From Combretum micranthum (taxonomy: Eukaryota > Streptophyta > Magnoliopsida > Myrtales > Combretaceae): a stretch of 64,000 nt of DNA. The position numbers were made by a program, and so were the translations under genes. Where the stretch lies: assembly GCA_024138025.1 (NCBI GenBank), contig JAMXBD010001459.1:124001-188000 (forward strand). Direction: 5' to 3'. The notes under the pieces are model-generated. The model saw only the letters and a list, made by a program, of their open reading frames with translations. It was not told where the DNA came from and did no database searches. Positions 39,045 to 50,599 of this stretch are shown here, piece after piece; the stretch's first letter is position 1; each line of letters opens with the position of its first letter.

Positions 39045-39671
39045 TAAATAGTAGTTACATATGTTATTGTTAAAGCATACATACATACACTGATAATCCT
39101 TATGATAACATCCAAGGTTATGATGCTTAGTTGCACCATATGGCAGGTGCATGCTTGTAATCATTCTGTAATGATTGATTCACTTCTCTCCCCTTATGTG
39201 AAAAAATGCAAAGAATTCAACAGTTAAGGTCTCAGCAATTTGCTACTAAGACAGGTTAAATAGCAGTCACATATATTACTGTTGTAGCATACATGCATAC
39301 ACTGATAATCCTTATGATAACATCCAAGCTTATGATGCTTACTTACACCATATGATAGGTGCATGCTTGCGATCATTCTGCAATGATTGATTCCTATCTC
39401 TACCCTTATGTAGAATAATGGAAGGAATTCAACAGTCCAGGTCTCAACAATTTGCTACTAAGATGGGTTAAATAACAGTAACATATTTTATTGTTGAAGC
39501 ATACATAAATACACTGATAATCCTTACAATAACATCAAAGGTTACGATGCTTACTTGCACCACATGATAGATGCATGCTTGTGATCATTTTGCAATGATT
39601 GATTCCCCTTATGCAAAATAATGCAAGGAATTCACTAGTCCAGGTCTTAGCAATTTGCTACTATGACGGAT
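39045..39671. repeat. 212-bp tandem repeat, three copies
   Basis: The word TAAATAG/ACAGTxACATAT starts at 39045, 39257 and 39469, an exact 212-bp spacing. The third copy ends at about 39671, slightly short. Each copy contains ACTGATAATCCTTA, a GGTGCATGCTTG word, a TGATCATT..GCAATGATTGATTC near-palindrome and CAATTTGCTACTA. The copies differ by scattered substitutions and one short deletion. No coding potential and no link to the LTR groups is visible. A small satellite or part of an unrecognised element is possible. Confidence 0.9.
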
Positions 39672-41556
39672 TAACTATAAACCTAATCAAATACCTAGAT
39701 CACACATATACTTTACGAAACTACAATACTGTTTCCTTATGGTCCACATATAACCATGCTGCAATATCCTCTAATCTTATTAACTACTCTCATAACTTTA
39801 TAAAAGTGTTTAGTAAAAATATTATATTTTAAGGTCATAACGACTAACTTAGCAGCTCACCTCCACCATACTGCTAGCCTTCATCATCACCGACTTGTTG
39901 GTCCTCTGCTAGAGGAGTAAGGACATTTCTCTACCTTTGTCTTGAAATCCTTAAATGTTGTTGTAAAATGTAGGCAAAAAGAAGACATTATGTGCTTGGA
40001 TTTGGTTTATGGAATGTCTCCCATTTTCAAAACCACCAGAGACAACTCATTAAAGTCTCAAGAGTTTAACTATTCATCAATATTAACTAAGTACTCAGGC
40101 TTCATTATTAGCTCTTTTTTTTATCCTTTTGTAATCTTATAACTTCTCTTAAAACTAGATTTTTCTTTGTTAAAATGGATGTCATGCTATATCCTTAAGT
40201 TGAATGTTGTTATTGCGTGAAAGAAACAATAAACATATTATTAAAAAAGGTTAGTAAAAGAAAAAAAAACCTAACTCTTATAATTAACAATATAGTTTAT
40301 ATATTCCAAATAGGTAAGTTGATAACTCTTGATTGTAATGTGTTTAGAAACAAATTTCAATGCAAGAAAGCAACAAATTTGAGCAAAAATTAAGCATAAA
40401 TATGTTATCATTGATCTTAGAGTGGGAGAACATTGTTGTGAATTGGAGTGAAGGGGTTATGATGATGTTTTGCTAATCATAACTTGTATTGATGATTCTA
40501 AGTCTTTATCAAAGGAATCACTTATATCCCATCTCATATATATATATATATAATATATATTGCTACACTTAACTTTTAAACATTTTTTATCTACTTTGAT
40601 GTGTTAAATGATTTCTCAATACATTAGTATTTAATTTTATCTAATCCAGCCCATGAAAAGACAAGTGATAATTGTAGTCAAAGTATCAAATAAGTCAAAC
40701 TTTCTTCTAATATTGTTCTAGTATCTATTTGTCACCCATCTATTAATTTAGTGTGGTTAGATACCAATTTCCTCATGGTTTAATATCCTTTTGTTACAAT
40801 CAACCTAAATACATCATAAAAAGCAAAGTTTAGTTTCATCCAAGGAACTCTTGATAGATGCATTTTCATTTTAGGAATCTACAAAAGATAAGAGCCTTTA
40901 TACAGTTCAGGGATGCGTGTATTCAAATTCCTCTAAATATAAATGAGAAGTTGTTAATTGTGTGTGTTTGTAAAATATCCATGGTGAAAAAAGAATGTCT
41001 GGCTATGTAATTTTCACTATTTCACACTTGTATACTTATATTTTAATGTTTTAGATCCCACAGATTTAGGTATGTGAAAAAAGAAAAAGCCAAACTGATG
41101 ATACAGATAGTAAAATACTAAAAGTTAGTAAATAATTGCAAAATGTTACATCACACTTAAGGTGAGATTATTTGAAAAAAAAAAGTGATTTTCTATTATC
41201 TTAGTGTTGGTTTTATTTAAATCTCTACGTTATTTCTATATAATACAGTAATTGAAAAGAGAAAAAGAGAGGGAATATAAAAAGGATAAAATGAAAAGTT
41301 ACTTATAGGAAAGGGAAAAAAAAAGATTCAATAGGTGTAGTTTTGCATATCGATAAAGGTAGAAATTGAATCTACATTACCTCTTGTCTTTATTAAGAGA
41401 GATGCTTATTTAATTACAATTGTATATAAATTGCTATTCACTATTTTGTATAAATGTATTTAATTGTGAATTATAATTCAAATGAATTAAATATCATAAT
41501 AACGGTTTTATGTAGAACGTGTGAATAATAAATAGTTATTCTCCTTGTAGATGCGG
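39672..41556. other. Unassigned non-coding stretch
   Basis: Only short frames (77 and 66 codons) without recognised motifs. An AT run lies near 40540-40560. The stretch ends at the GTTTC TSD of the next LTR. Confidence 0.5.
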
Positions 41557-41561
41557 GTTTC

Positions 41562-44500
41562 TGTCACGCCCCATAAGGTACCCTAAGCATAACAGTCCGC
41601 CACATGCCATATAGTACTCACGAATTACTACCTTAGTCTTCGGGAGTCTTGTATAGATGAAAGGCGTCCCTTTACGACAATAAAGTACTTAAACCGATGG
41701 AGTTAAAGAGTTTAATTTGGCATTCACTAGCAATAAAATATTGTTTAAAAGGTCTTTTACAGTCATCCAGAGTCTCTTGGTTTCTTACAGAAGTCTAAAT
41801 AAACTTGGATACAACTTATAGAGGGAACGCTAGCTCCTGTACCTAAGCTGTAGATTGCCTCGGTCTAAGCCATATGAATTCGTGCAGCAACAAATGAAAA
41901 CTGTAAGGACATAAGCTATACTAGCTTAGTGAGTGAGAACTTCCGAGATCACATTTATAATAGATCATTCAAACAAGTGATTAGCCAGAAAAGTGATATG
42001 CATCAAACATATGGAATCAACAAACATATGACCAGCCGGAAATCATATGTGGATGGACTTGTGCTCTCTATTCCGGGTTAGCAAATTAATGAATACTGTG
42101 GTATTACTCAAATATGCCGTTTAGGATCACGGTCAACCAACTTATAAATTCGTTTATGGATCACGATTAACCAACTCATTAATTTGTTTATGGATCACGA
42201 TCAACCAACTTTTACACCGTTTAGGATCACGGGCAACTTATAAATTCGTTTATGGATCACGATTAACCATCCCCATTATGATATGAATGAGTCCATATTT
42301 ATTTTCAATGTCGAATAGTCATTTACACCAATTCTTTAAGTGATCAATCAATAATCGCAGACAGTCAATCCTAATTCATCTATACAAGCAATGGTTAATC
42401 ACTCCGCTTCGATAATCTTATATTCAATGTCTCCCATAAAAAACAACCATATATAACTCCCATTCATCCCCATCATGCATATTCCATTTTATCTTTACCA
42501 AATATCTAATGCAACTATCATTACAATCACATACAATAAATGGAATCGGAAGTAACACTCACTCGGCCATAAATCATCGGTCTTTTAGTAATAATAATCT
42601 GGTAGTAGATAATCGTCGGTTTCAGGGTCACCTAAAAAGGAAGAAATACCCTAATAAGTATTTCATCACTTAACTAATCCAAACTATATATCAAAACTTA
42701 GTAAATTCGTAATTCTCGTCATTTACGGAAGTGCCGATTTAAAACAGCTGTAACTTGATCATTTTAACTCAGAATTTCGCAAATTATATATCGATTTCTA
42801 TCTACTTCGAAAGATCTACCTAATTCTAATATTATTTTCAAGTTTTGAAAATGTTTGGGTCACAAAAAAGCAGGATCATTTCTGATATGTAACAATTTTC
42901 CAAATCCGAAAATAGTTTTGTAAATGTTTGAAATGTTTCTACTTTATAAATCAATTATACATGCAATATTAACGATTTCCTATGATGAATGGCATGTTAT
43001 GAGTTTAATGTATGCATGATCTTGATGATGTTTACTAAAAGAAAATTTTAGAATTCTTCATTTTACAAGACTTCAAAAATATTTACTTTTAAGAAAACTA
43101 GTTTCGTAACTTTGATAAATCCCTTGTGTTTTGGAATTATTTCTTAGGAATTTCTAGTTATTTTTGTTAGAATCGAGTCTTCATGATATTTATTACTTAA
43201 GACCTTCATTTCTACATAAAAATTCCCATTTCATACTTTATAAACATGTTTTCAAGTAAGATTTATTCCAAAATCCGAATTTTTAGAAATTTAGTTTTTG
43301 AATGTTTTCTTTAAGAAAAACTTGTTTAATGCATTAAAATTTAAGGCTTTATTATACCTATCCCCTAAGGACTTCATTTCTTAATTAAAACTTTCATTTT
43401 GAGTTTGGAAAGTAGGTGTTTCTATGACCTTAATCCAAAATTACGAATTCCTTAAGTTGACTAGTAACTCAAAATTTCCTATCTTATTTCTACCCTTTGT
43501 TTTACACATTATTCTCATCAAATCTCGTTTCAACTTATAAAAATCACTACTTAATGATATCTATTACATATACCCTTCATTTTTCATATAAAACATAAGT
43601 TTTAGAGTTTATAAAAGAGTTTTTAAAACATGACTTTGAAGTCATACGAATTTTTCATTTGGACATTTCAAACAAAGTTTTTTCTGTTTAAGTTTCTTGT
43701 CTCATCTAACTAAAGATCTATTAACTACCATATTATACATACAAGACAAAACCTTTATGAGTATTAATGCATTAAAACACAAAATATTCATGAGATCATG
43801 AATGTCAAGTATAACATGAACATCTAAATGTTAGATCTACTACTTATGATGTATGAGATGAAGTTTGAAAGCATGAACATGGATTTATGTAAGATCTCTA
43901 CTTTATTTTACTATTATATGCATGAGACATGAAGATCATTGATGAAAACACATTTAAACACAAGATCCACTTGGTGATGGCTGATATTATAGTAATATTT
44001 TCTTGTCTCTAGCAAGTGCTTGGGGACTTAATGTGAAAATACTCATGGATAATCTTGCCATTACAAGATTTAATGGTAGTAAAGTTAAAGATTCATCACC
44101 TAAGGCTTGAAATGGAAGGGAAATGAAGAAGAAATGAACTTGTGTGCGTGCGTGTGAGTATCGGTGAATGTCACGAAAGGAGAGGTAGAATAGAGAGGGT
44201 TTGTGTGATTTTTTTAAAACAAATGAAGTAAATGAAGAAGAGAGAATGTAAAAGATTATTTATAGTAAGTAAATTAGGGTTTGCTTCAGTTATAAAAAGG
44301 AAATAAAATAAAACAAATTGAGGCAAAATGGGAGGGGGGGTGTGTGTGCCAGTTTGATGGGAGGAAAGCGAGAGAGAGTTTAATTAAATTTTGATTTGTA
44401 TTTAATGTAATAAAAGTCTTAATTTGTAATAATTTTTAAGAGGCAATTTTTCATTGGAAAAGAAGATGTAATTGAGTGTTTGTGAGGATGTAATACTAGG

Positions 44501-44968
44501 ATATGGCTTGTGAGTGTAGTAGGTTGTACTTGTGAATAGTAATGAATAGTAAACAAGACAATTACTTTACCGGTAGTAAAGAAAATACGAGAAAAGGCTA
44601 TATCTGTAATTTTTTAAACCCGAAAAATTATAAAACTTATATTTTTAAATCCTTATTAAATTTTGGTTTTAAAGAGTATTCCGAAATATTTTTCTGAATT
44701 TCTAGTTCCGGGGCTCGCTTTTCCATAATGGATCTCGGGAAGGTCCGGAATAGAAATTTGTTTAAAATAAAAACTTTTATGTTTGAAATATACTTTAAAA
44801 TAATATTCCACATTAAATTATTTCATAAAAGTTCTTTAAATTTGAAACTGAAGGATAGCCGGATCCAGGTTTCCTAAGTTTCTCTCACAAGCTTAAACTA
44901 ATCCGGTTTAGGGTTTTGGAATCTGGTTTTCGAAGTTTACTTGGTTACTAGGAAAATCAAGGTTTGTA
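41562..44968 (-). mobile_element. Antisense solo LTR, group II (3407 bp)
   Basis: On the plus strand it starts TGTCACGCCCCATAAGG and ends ATCAAGGTTTGTA, flanked by GTTTC at 41557-41561 and GTTTC at 44969-44973. It is the reverse complement of the same LTR type as 10103-13559. The GTGATCCATAAA repeat is here in inverse form (42115-42275), and so is the AAGCTAGTATAGCTTA block. Read on its own strand the first bases are TACAAACC, whereas relatives have TGTAAACC, so the terminal TG has mutated. No primer-binding site or internal region is attached. Confidence 0.88.
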
Positions 44969-45020
44969 GTTTCTTCTAGAGATGGTCACGTATACGTTAT
45001 GTGGATCTTATGCCTTGCAT

Positions 45021-45215
45021 GCGACTTATGAATATCAATAAGGAGATGACATTTGATAACAGGACGATAAAGAGAGTGGTCGGGAAGAGGAATAGATTTT
45101 TTGTGTATCAAATGTACGTGGCTTCTGAATATTGATGAGATGATGACATTCGATAGACTTTGAGAGAACTATAGGGAAGAGGAATAGGTTGGCTCGACGT
45201 ATCAAATACACAAGT
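45021..45215. repeat. 97-bp direct duplication
   Basis: Two copies share GACTTATGAATAT / GGCTTCTGAATAT, GATGACATT.GATA and GGGAAGAGGAATAG words. The GAATAT word is at 45030 and 45127. They are clearly diverged. Confidence 0.7.
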
Positions 45216-45787
45216 GATAAACAAGGGAGCTTAGACTAAAAGTCTTTTAATATGCATGTTTGATCATTAAGAGCGGAATTTCTCCCATGGAATATTGTTT
45301 GTCTTCTCTCTAGAACGAGGATGAGAGAGTGAATATCTATAGGCACTTAGCATGAATGACATCCATTCGATCATCTTAGTGATTAATGGATAAGATGGAG
45401 CAACCTTGTTTCATCTTGAATGAGCTATTCATGACCGTTAATCGTCATCTTCAGTATACATGAGCCTGCTTAAGAAATGTTAGATGCAATTGACTACTTC
45501 AAAACTCTTGTTTTGATCTCACAAAGTTAAATCTCTTCATGCCATTCCAATAACTAAACTAGATCAACTAAACCTTGTCGTTAAATCATAAAGTCAAGTT
45601 CAAATATAAATAATATTTATATATAATTTTAAGCTCGTTTGCACCCCTCCTTTTAGGTTGTGGTCAATGTGGATAGCTGCTATTAAGGGATAATGTCATG
45701 GGTAGGTACATAACAATAACTTTTTGGGTCACTGTTACACTCGCATTAAATAAATTAACGACTATTTGTATATATCTAGTCATTATG

Positions 45788-45799
45788 CGACACGTGTCG
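45788..45799. promoter_or_regulatory. G-box palindrome
   Basis: CGACACGTGTCG is a perfect 12-bp palindrome with a CACGTG core, the binding site type of plant bZIP and bHLH factors. It lies about 160-390 bp upstream of the CT-rich leader-like segment. Chance occurrence is possible. Confidence 0.35.
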
Positions 45800-46176
45800 T
45801 TTGATTAAAAAAACAAAGAAAAATAGGGAATAAAAATAGAAAAAGATAAAAAAAATAGAAAAAAATTTGACTTCTCACATTCTTTTACAAAATCAAAATT
45901 TAGTATTTACATGTAACCAATTTGAATTTTTTAACTTATGTAATAATGGATCTCCCCTCTTTCAACAAAGACAACACAATACCCATGAATAAAAGCCACA
46001 TTCCCTTCTTGCATCTTCCTCCACCGATCTCTCCCTCTAGCTCTTAAACTAACTATCCCTCTCTAAAGCTCCCCCTCCACTTCAACTTCTCTCTCTGCAT
46101 CTCTTTCTCTCTCTAACTACCACACCAACCACCATAGCCGCCGCAATACTTCCCTTCAACTACTTCCAAACAACAT

Positions 46177-47450
46177 TGCCATGCCTCGATGGTACCTTAG
46201 TAGCAACATATAATCCACTATGAATACTATCACTAGTTATACCTTCAGAGATGACATATTTTCAAACAAACGGGATCTTTTAATTGCATCGATAAGAAAT
46301 GATAAATACATGTAAGCCATGATTTAGTAACATAACTGGCATCACAATTAAATATTATAAAATTACATACCATATTTCTATTCCATAAGTCTCCAAATGC
46401 ATAAACTGATATTTCATATACTAACTATTTTATAACTACAAAATAAAATAAATAACTTATCCCAAATGTCCAAAATCTTTCCAGCTTTTAGATCTTATCG
46501 GAGTCATGCTCATGGTAGAAACAAGCCAAGATCATAAAATAAGCCTAAAAGGTCTTTAGGAGTGTGAGCGAAACTTCAGGCTCAGTGAATAACTAGATAT
46601 ATTGCACATTAAGTAAGTTTATTAATAATCATATGTAATGCAACATTTAAACAAATGCTTAGATATAGGTATGAAAGATCTAGAATCCAAACAGGTAAGA
46701 GATTTACACCTCTCATTAGGATTGAAGAACAATTACTTAATGACCCATCGACCCAGGAGAAACTAGGTATACAAAAAAATCAACGATTTCTTGTTTTAGA
46801 TTATAACTTTAATTTAAGGATATTTTAACTAACCATTTCTTGAATCAATCATTAGAAACTATCTAAGTATTGGTAATTTCAAAGCGATACCACGAGTAGT
46901 GTCCTTCTTTGCCACTTAGTTCTTCTGAAACCGATAAAACAAAGATATTCTTATGTTGAATTAAAAGTTTTAGAAAAATCAAGCATTAATAGAGAACCAA
47001 AATACCAATACATTGTAGGCCGTCACACTTTTAAAATATGCAAAATGCAATTCGTGTAATGCATGATTGTTTTATTTATAAAGCCAATATTTTTTTTCCT
47101 AATAAGGCTTAAGGTAATCATACATTACATGCAAACATATACCATGCCTTTCTCAAGTCATTAAACAATTTGTATTATCACTTTTATTATCTTAGTTTGT
47201 CAACAAAAATAAACAACTCATATCACATACTCAATTGACTTTCAAATAACCCATATTATTATCTCTGCGTTACATATGCCGCTAGTTGCAAACATAAACA
47301 ATGTAATAGATCTGAGTTACCCACCTGCTCATGATGATTAGTCGTAATAATCTTTAGGAAAATCTACGAACTGATCAGTATCACCTATTGGACGAATAAA
47401 TATTCACTAATCATATTTATATATATTTGTATAAATCCTATTGGTTGTTT
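46177..47450 (-). mobile_element. LTR-like fragment, group III
   Basis: It starts TGCCATGCCTCGATGGTACC. The ACTATCACTAGTTATACC, GACATATTTTCAAAC and GGCTCAGTGAATAAC blocks match 21480-21870, and the first 90 bp also match 62960-63050. Further right, a GATGATTAGTCGTAATAATC block resembles the U5-like part of these LTRs. The right end is not clear, and I found no TSD. Preceding bases are AACAT. Confidence 0.5.
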
Positions 47451-48002
47451 AAGTGTCATAAAACCAGTTTTTTATCTTTTCTAGATCTATGTTATCTTTT
47501 CTAAGTTATTATTTTCTGATAACTAATAGTTTTAAAACTTATAAAATATTTTATTATTATCATAATTATTATTTTTATATTGTTATCTGGTTTGACTATT
47601 TTATGGTAACTAATATTTATTTTCTATTATTTATTTGCATCGTATTTCTCTTTATCTCATTTCATGTTATTATCTATTATATATGGGAATTACATTATTC
47701 TTAATTATAACTTAATCTCATTTTCCATTATTATATATTCACTTATATAGAATAATTATCAGACAATTATTGTAATATAATTTTCTTGTTTAATATAAAA
47801 GTGTTTCTTATTTATAACATTTACCAAAGTTTAACACTTATCAAATATTTTATCATACTAATCTTTAAAATATTTATATTTATTTATTAAATTTTATCTT
47901 ATATATATATATATATATATATATGTGTTACGGACAAAACGGATTTAGTTTAGGTGAAAAATTTGCGCGGCGTTGAACCTCAAATCGTCGGCCTTCATGC
48001 AA
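47451..48002. other. AT-rich stretch with (AT)n run
   Basis: Very AT-rich, with TTATTATTAT texture and an AT dinucleotide run at about 47901-47924. The 71-codon plus frame in it is composed of hydrophobic residues from biased bases and is not credible as a gene. Confidence 0.6.
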
Positions 48003-48211
48003 TTTCTACGTATCATTGTTTTAGTGTAAGCTGGCTTGAAGGCTGCCAACTTATCCATATACGCCACCAGCCTTTGAAATGTATGCCGCTGGTGTTCATA
48101 TAATTTTACACGTAACAAAATTTTTACATAGTATTGTTCTAGTGTAAGCTGGCTCAAAGGCTACCATCTTACCTGTTTATGCCACCATCTTTCGTATGTA
48201 TGCTGCCGGCG
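48003..48211. repeat. 118-bp direct repeat, two copies
   Basis: The word AGTGTAAGCTGGCT starts at 48023 and again at 48141. Each copy continues with GGCTxCCA, TATxCGCCACCA and GTATGCxGCxGG. The GC content is higher than in the surroundings. An antisense frame, 48157-47945, crosses both copies. It resembles no family I know. Confidence 0.85.
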
Positions 48212-50057
48212 CAGGGTTGTGTACGCACTGTTCATCATTTTCTTTGTTTTTCTCCAGTTTGTATTTCATTTTCATTATACCATACATGTATTATGCTAGT
48301 GCTTTAGCTGTTTTTTGAGTATTTTTCCATGATCCTCAATAAATGTTCATGATATATCAACACATATAACATCTCACAGTTCTCGTAATATATGATTTCC
48401 TAGCTTCTATACATATAATAATGTATAAATGGAGTTTTAGAGTTAGATATTACCTTGTTTGGAGCTGTTATGGAGATGTTTAACCCTCCCCAAAACTTGA
48501 TACGAACTAAGTTAATAAGAACATTGTTTAAGCTATTGTCCAATACATAAACTAACTTAAAACGAATTTTACTTACCTTGTTGTTGGTTTTCCTAAGCTC
48601 GTGTTTATGTCTTGTTGATGCTTGTTTAAAGAGAGCTATGTTTGTGTGTTGCTGTGATTTTGGGCTGTTTTTGGTGTGTTGTTAATGGTTTTGTTTGTAA
48701 TTAAATAATGGTAACGTTTATAAGCAAAGGAGCCAATCCCTTTCTTCTGGAAATTTTTAGCCAAATGCAAGTTGCTTCTTGCTGCAATTAATAAGGTGCT
48801 TAAGTTAGAGAATTCTGATTGGCTAAACCTTAGTCAATTTGACTTTGTTGTGCAAAATTTGGCCAATTTGTTTATAGGTTTCAACTGCTACAAATTTTAT
48901 AACTCATCAGCTACAAATCCATACCATTTTCCACCAAAAATATATAACAAAAATTATAATTTTATTTAATTAATTGATTTTCTTAGTTTTAAGATATTTT
49001 ATCAAGCTAAATGGGTATATTTATATTAGTTATTTAGGAGTTTTGTCTCTAAAGATTTATTTAAAACTTCTACAATTTTTCTAGATTATCTTTGAGTTTA
49101 AATTATGAGTTAAAGTTTACGTGATTAATTATTTTTAGGGTTTTATTTCACACGATTAGGGTTTTCTAAGCTTAATAGGCCAATTTCGGTTTCGGTCTCT
49201 AAGAGCTTCAAAATTCTCTAACTAGAAAAATTGCGTAATTCAAACATTTATTTGAAGTCTAGATTGTTAGTTATGGATTTATTCTTATTCTTATTGCGTA
49301 TTTATAACTCTAACAATTCATCCTTAAATTATCGTTTTCTAATTCTAAGCTTTATTGGTTATTTACTTTTTAATGAACTTGAAATCTTATCTTAATTATT
49401 TCTATATTTTGAATTTTCTATACTCACTACGAAATTTTGTCTTTGGTATCTATTACTATCTAAAGAACTTTGTTTTAGAGTTTTAAGCTATATATAGGTT
49501 CATTACTATTTCGCAGTTTTATTCTAGGGTCTTTGTTGAGTCCTACAATGACTTTTTTTTTATATGTATCATATTTATTTTTACTAATATGAAAATCCTC
49601 GGGTTTACACAAACAACATCTCCACTACCTTTAATAACCTAAACATTTACTGATAACCACTGTGACTAACAAAAAACCGAAACCAGACATGCATACATGG
49701 TGCAAACACATTATCATCACCAATGCTACAACCTAAAATCCACCATGACTAGACACGATATGAGAGTGAGAGAGAGAGAGAATTGGATAATGGAAAGGCT
49801 AAGAAGAATTTGGTTAAAATTAGAGGAAGAAGAAGCCAGAGACATAAAGATGTTTTTTTTTTTCATGTTCCTTTTTTTCCTATGTTTTATTCTATTTTTT
49901 TAATCAAATAACATATTGTACAATGATTGGATATAAATAACCAAACCCCATCTAAAAACCGAGGTAGTATTGGGGATTAAGGAAAAAAATAACCATATTT
50001 TAAAAAATATTATACAAATCCATTAGATGAAAAAATAATCCTACAAATAAGTAAGTT
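48212..50057. other. Unassigned non-coding stretch upstream of the FANCF-like gene
   Basis: No convincing gene. Frames of 65 codons (48772-48969) and 68 codons (49697-49903) lack recognised motifs; the second ends in a run of phenylalanines from poly-T. CT- and GA-rich words near 49765 and AT-rich tracts are present. Confidence 0.5.
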
Positions 50058-50157
50058 GACCTCGTCTCTTTAAGAGATGAGATCATTAGTGGCCGATCAT
50101 CAGTATATTTGTACTGACCTCATCTTTTAAAGAGACGAGATCGGCCACTAATGACCT
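50058..50157. repeat. Foldback repeat built from two palindromic modules
   Basis: A near-palindromic 27-bp module occurs at 50058-50084 and 50116-50142 (GACCTCGTCTCTTTAAGAGA and its variant, then a GATC end). Between and after them lie inverted 16-mers, TCATTAGTGGCCGATC at 50083-50098 and its exact complement at 50139-50154. The whole is about 100 bp and could fold into a hairpin or cruciform. It may be a small MITE-like element; no TSD was identified. Confidence 0.85.
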
Positions 50158-50354
50158 TATTTCTTCAAAATACGAGTTCATATTACCTATTTTTAGAATC
50201 ATTTTTATCCTAGAGGTATTTTTATAATTTTTTTAAAAAAGTAATATTAATTTTCTTTTCCCAGTAAATTAGATGTTTTTAGAAAATTCAGATGTTATAA
50301 TACCATTATTTGTTCTCCGCATGTGGGAAAAAGAGAATTAAAATAAAAAAAAAC

Positions 50355-50366
50355 ATTGGCGGGAAA
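50355..50366. promoter_or_regulatory. E2F-type site upstream of the FANCF-like gene
   Basis: ATTGGCGGGAAA, reverse complement TTTCCCGCCAAT, contains the TTTCCCGC core recognised by plant E2F/DP factors that drive S-phase genes. It lies 234 bp upstream of the start codon and fits a DNA-repair gene. A run of 24 A follows at 50374-50397. Confidence 0.6.
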
Positions 50367-50530
50367 GAACTTGAAAAAAAAAAAAAAAAAAAAAAAACCT
50401 AACTAGATGAACCTTGCTACTCGCTGCTTTTAATCTTTCTCCCAAATACTCATTTCAGTCGTCGAATTCTCAACCAATGTTAGATTAATAATAAGATCAA
50501 GCACCCAGCTTCCTTCTTTCCTTCCCCCAA

Positions 50531-50537
50531 TATATAT
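50531..50537 (+). promoter_or_regulatory. TATA-like box of the FANCF-like gene
   Basis: TATATAT lies 63 bp upstream of the ATG, in sequence that turns CT-rich. A start of transcription about 30 bp downstream would give a leader of roughly 35 nt with no upstream ATG. Confidence 0.45.
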
Positions 50538-50599
50538 CCCATACCTCTGGTCTGAATTTTTGTTTTTGATTATTAAGAAAAGTCCAATACTGAGAAAAA

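Larger units (their letters stand above)
44974..46176. other. Unassigned stretch with a gene-leader-like end
   Basis: The first part holds a two-copy repeat of 97 bp. Around 45788 there is a G-box palindrome. From about 45950 to 46176 the sequence is CT-rich with ACCACCATAGCCGCCGCAAT, resembling a plant 5' leader, and is then cut by LTR-like sequence at 46177. No open frame can be supported. Confidence 0.4.

Noticed and set aside
47489..47704. 71-codon hydrophobic frame resembling a membrane protein.
   Set aside because: The composition reflects AT-rich DNA (Phe, Ile, Tyr, Leu), and no gene context is present.
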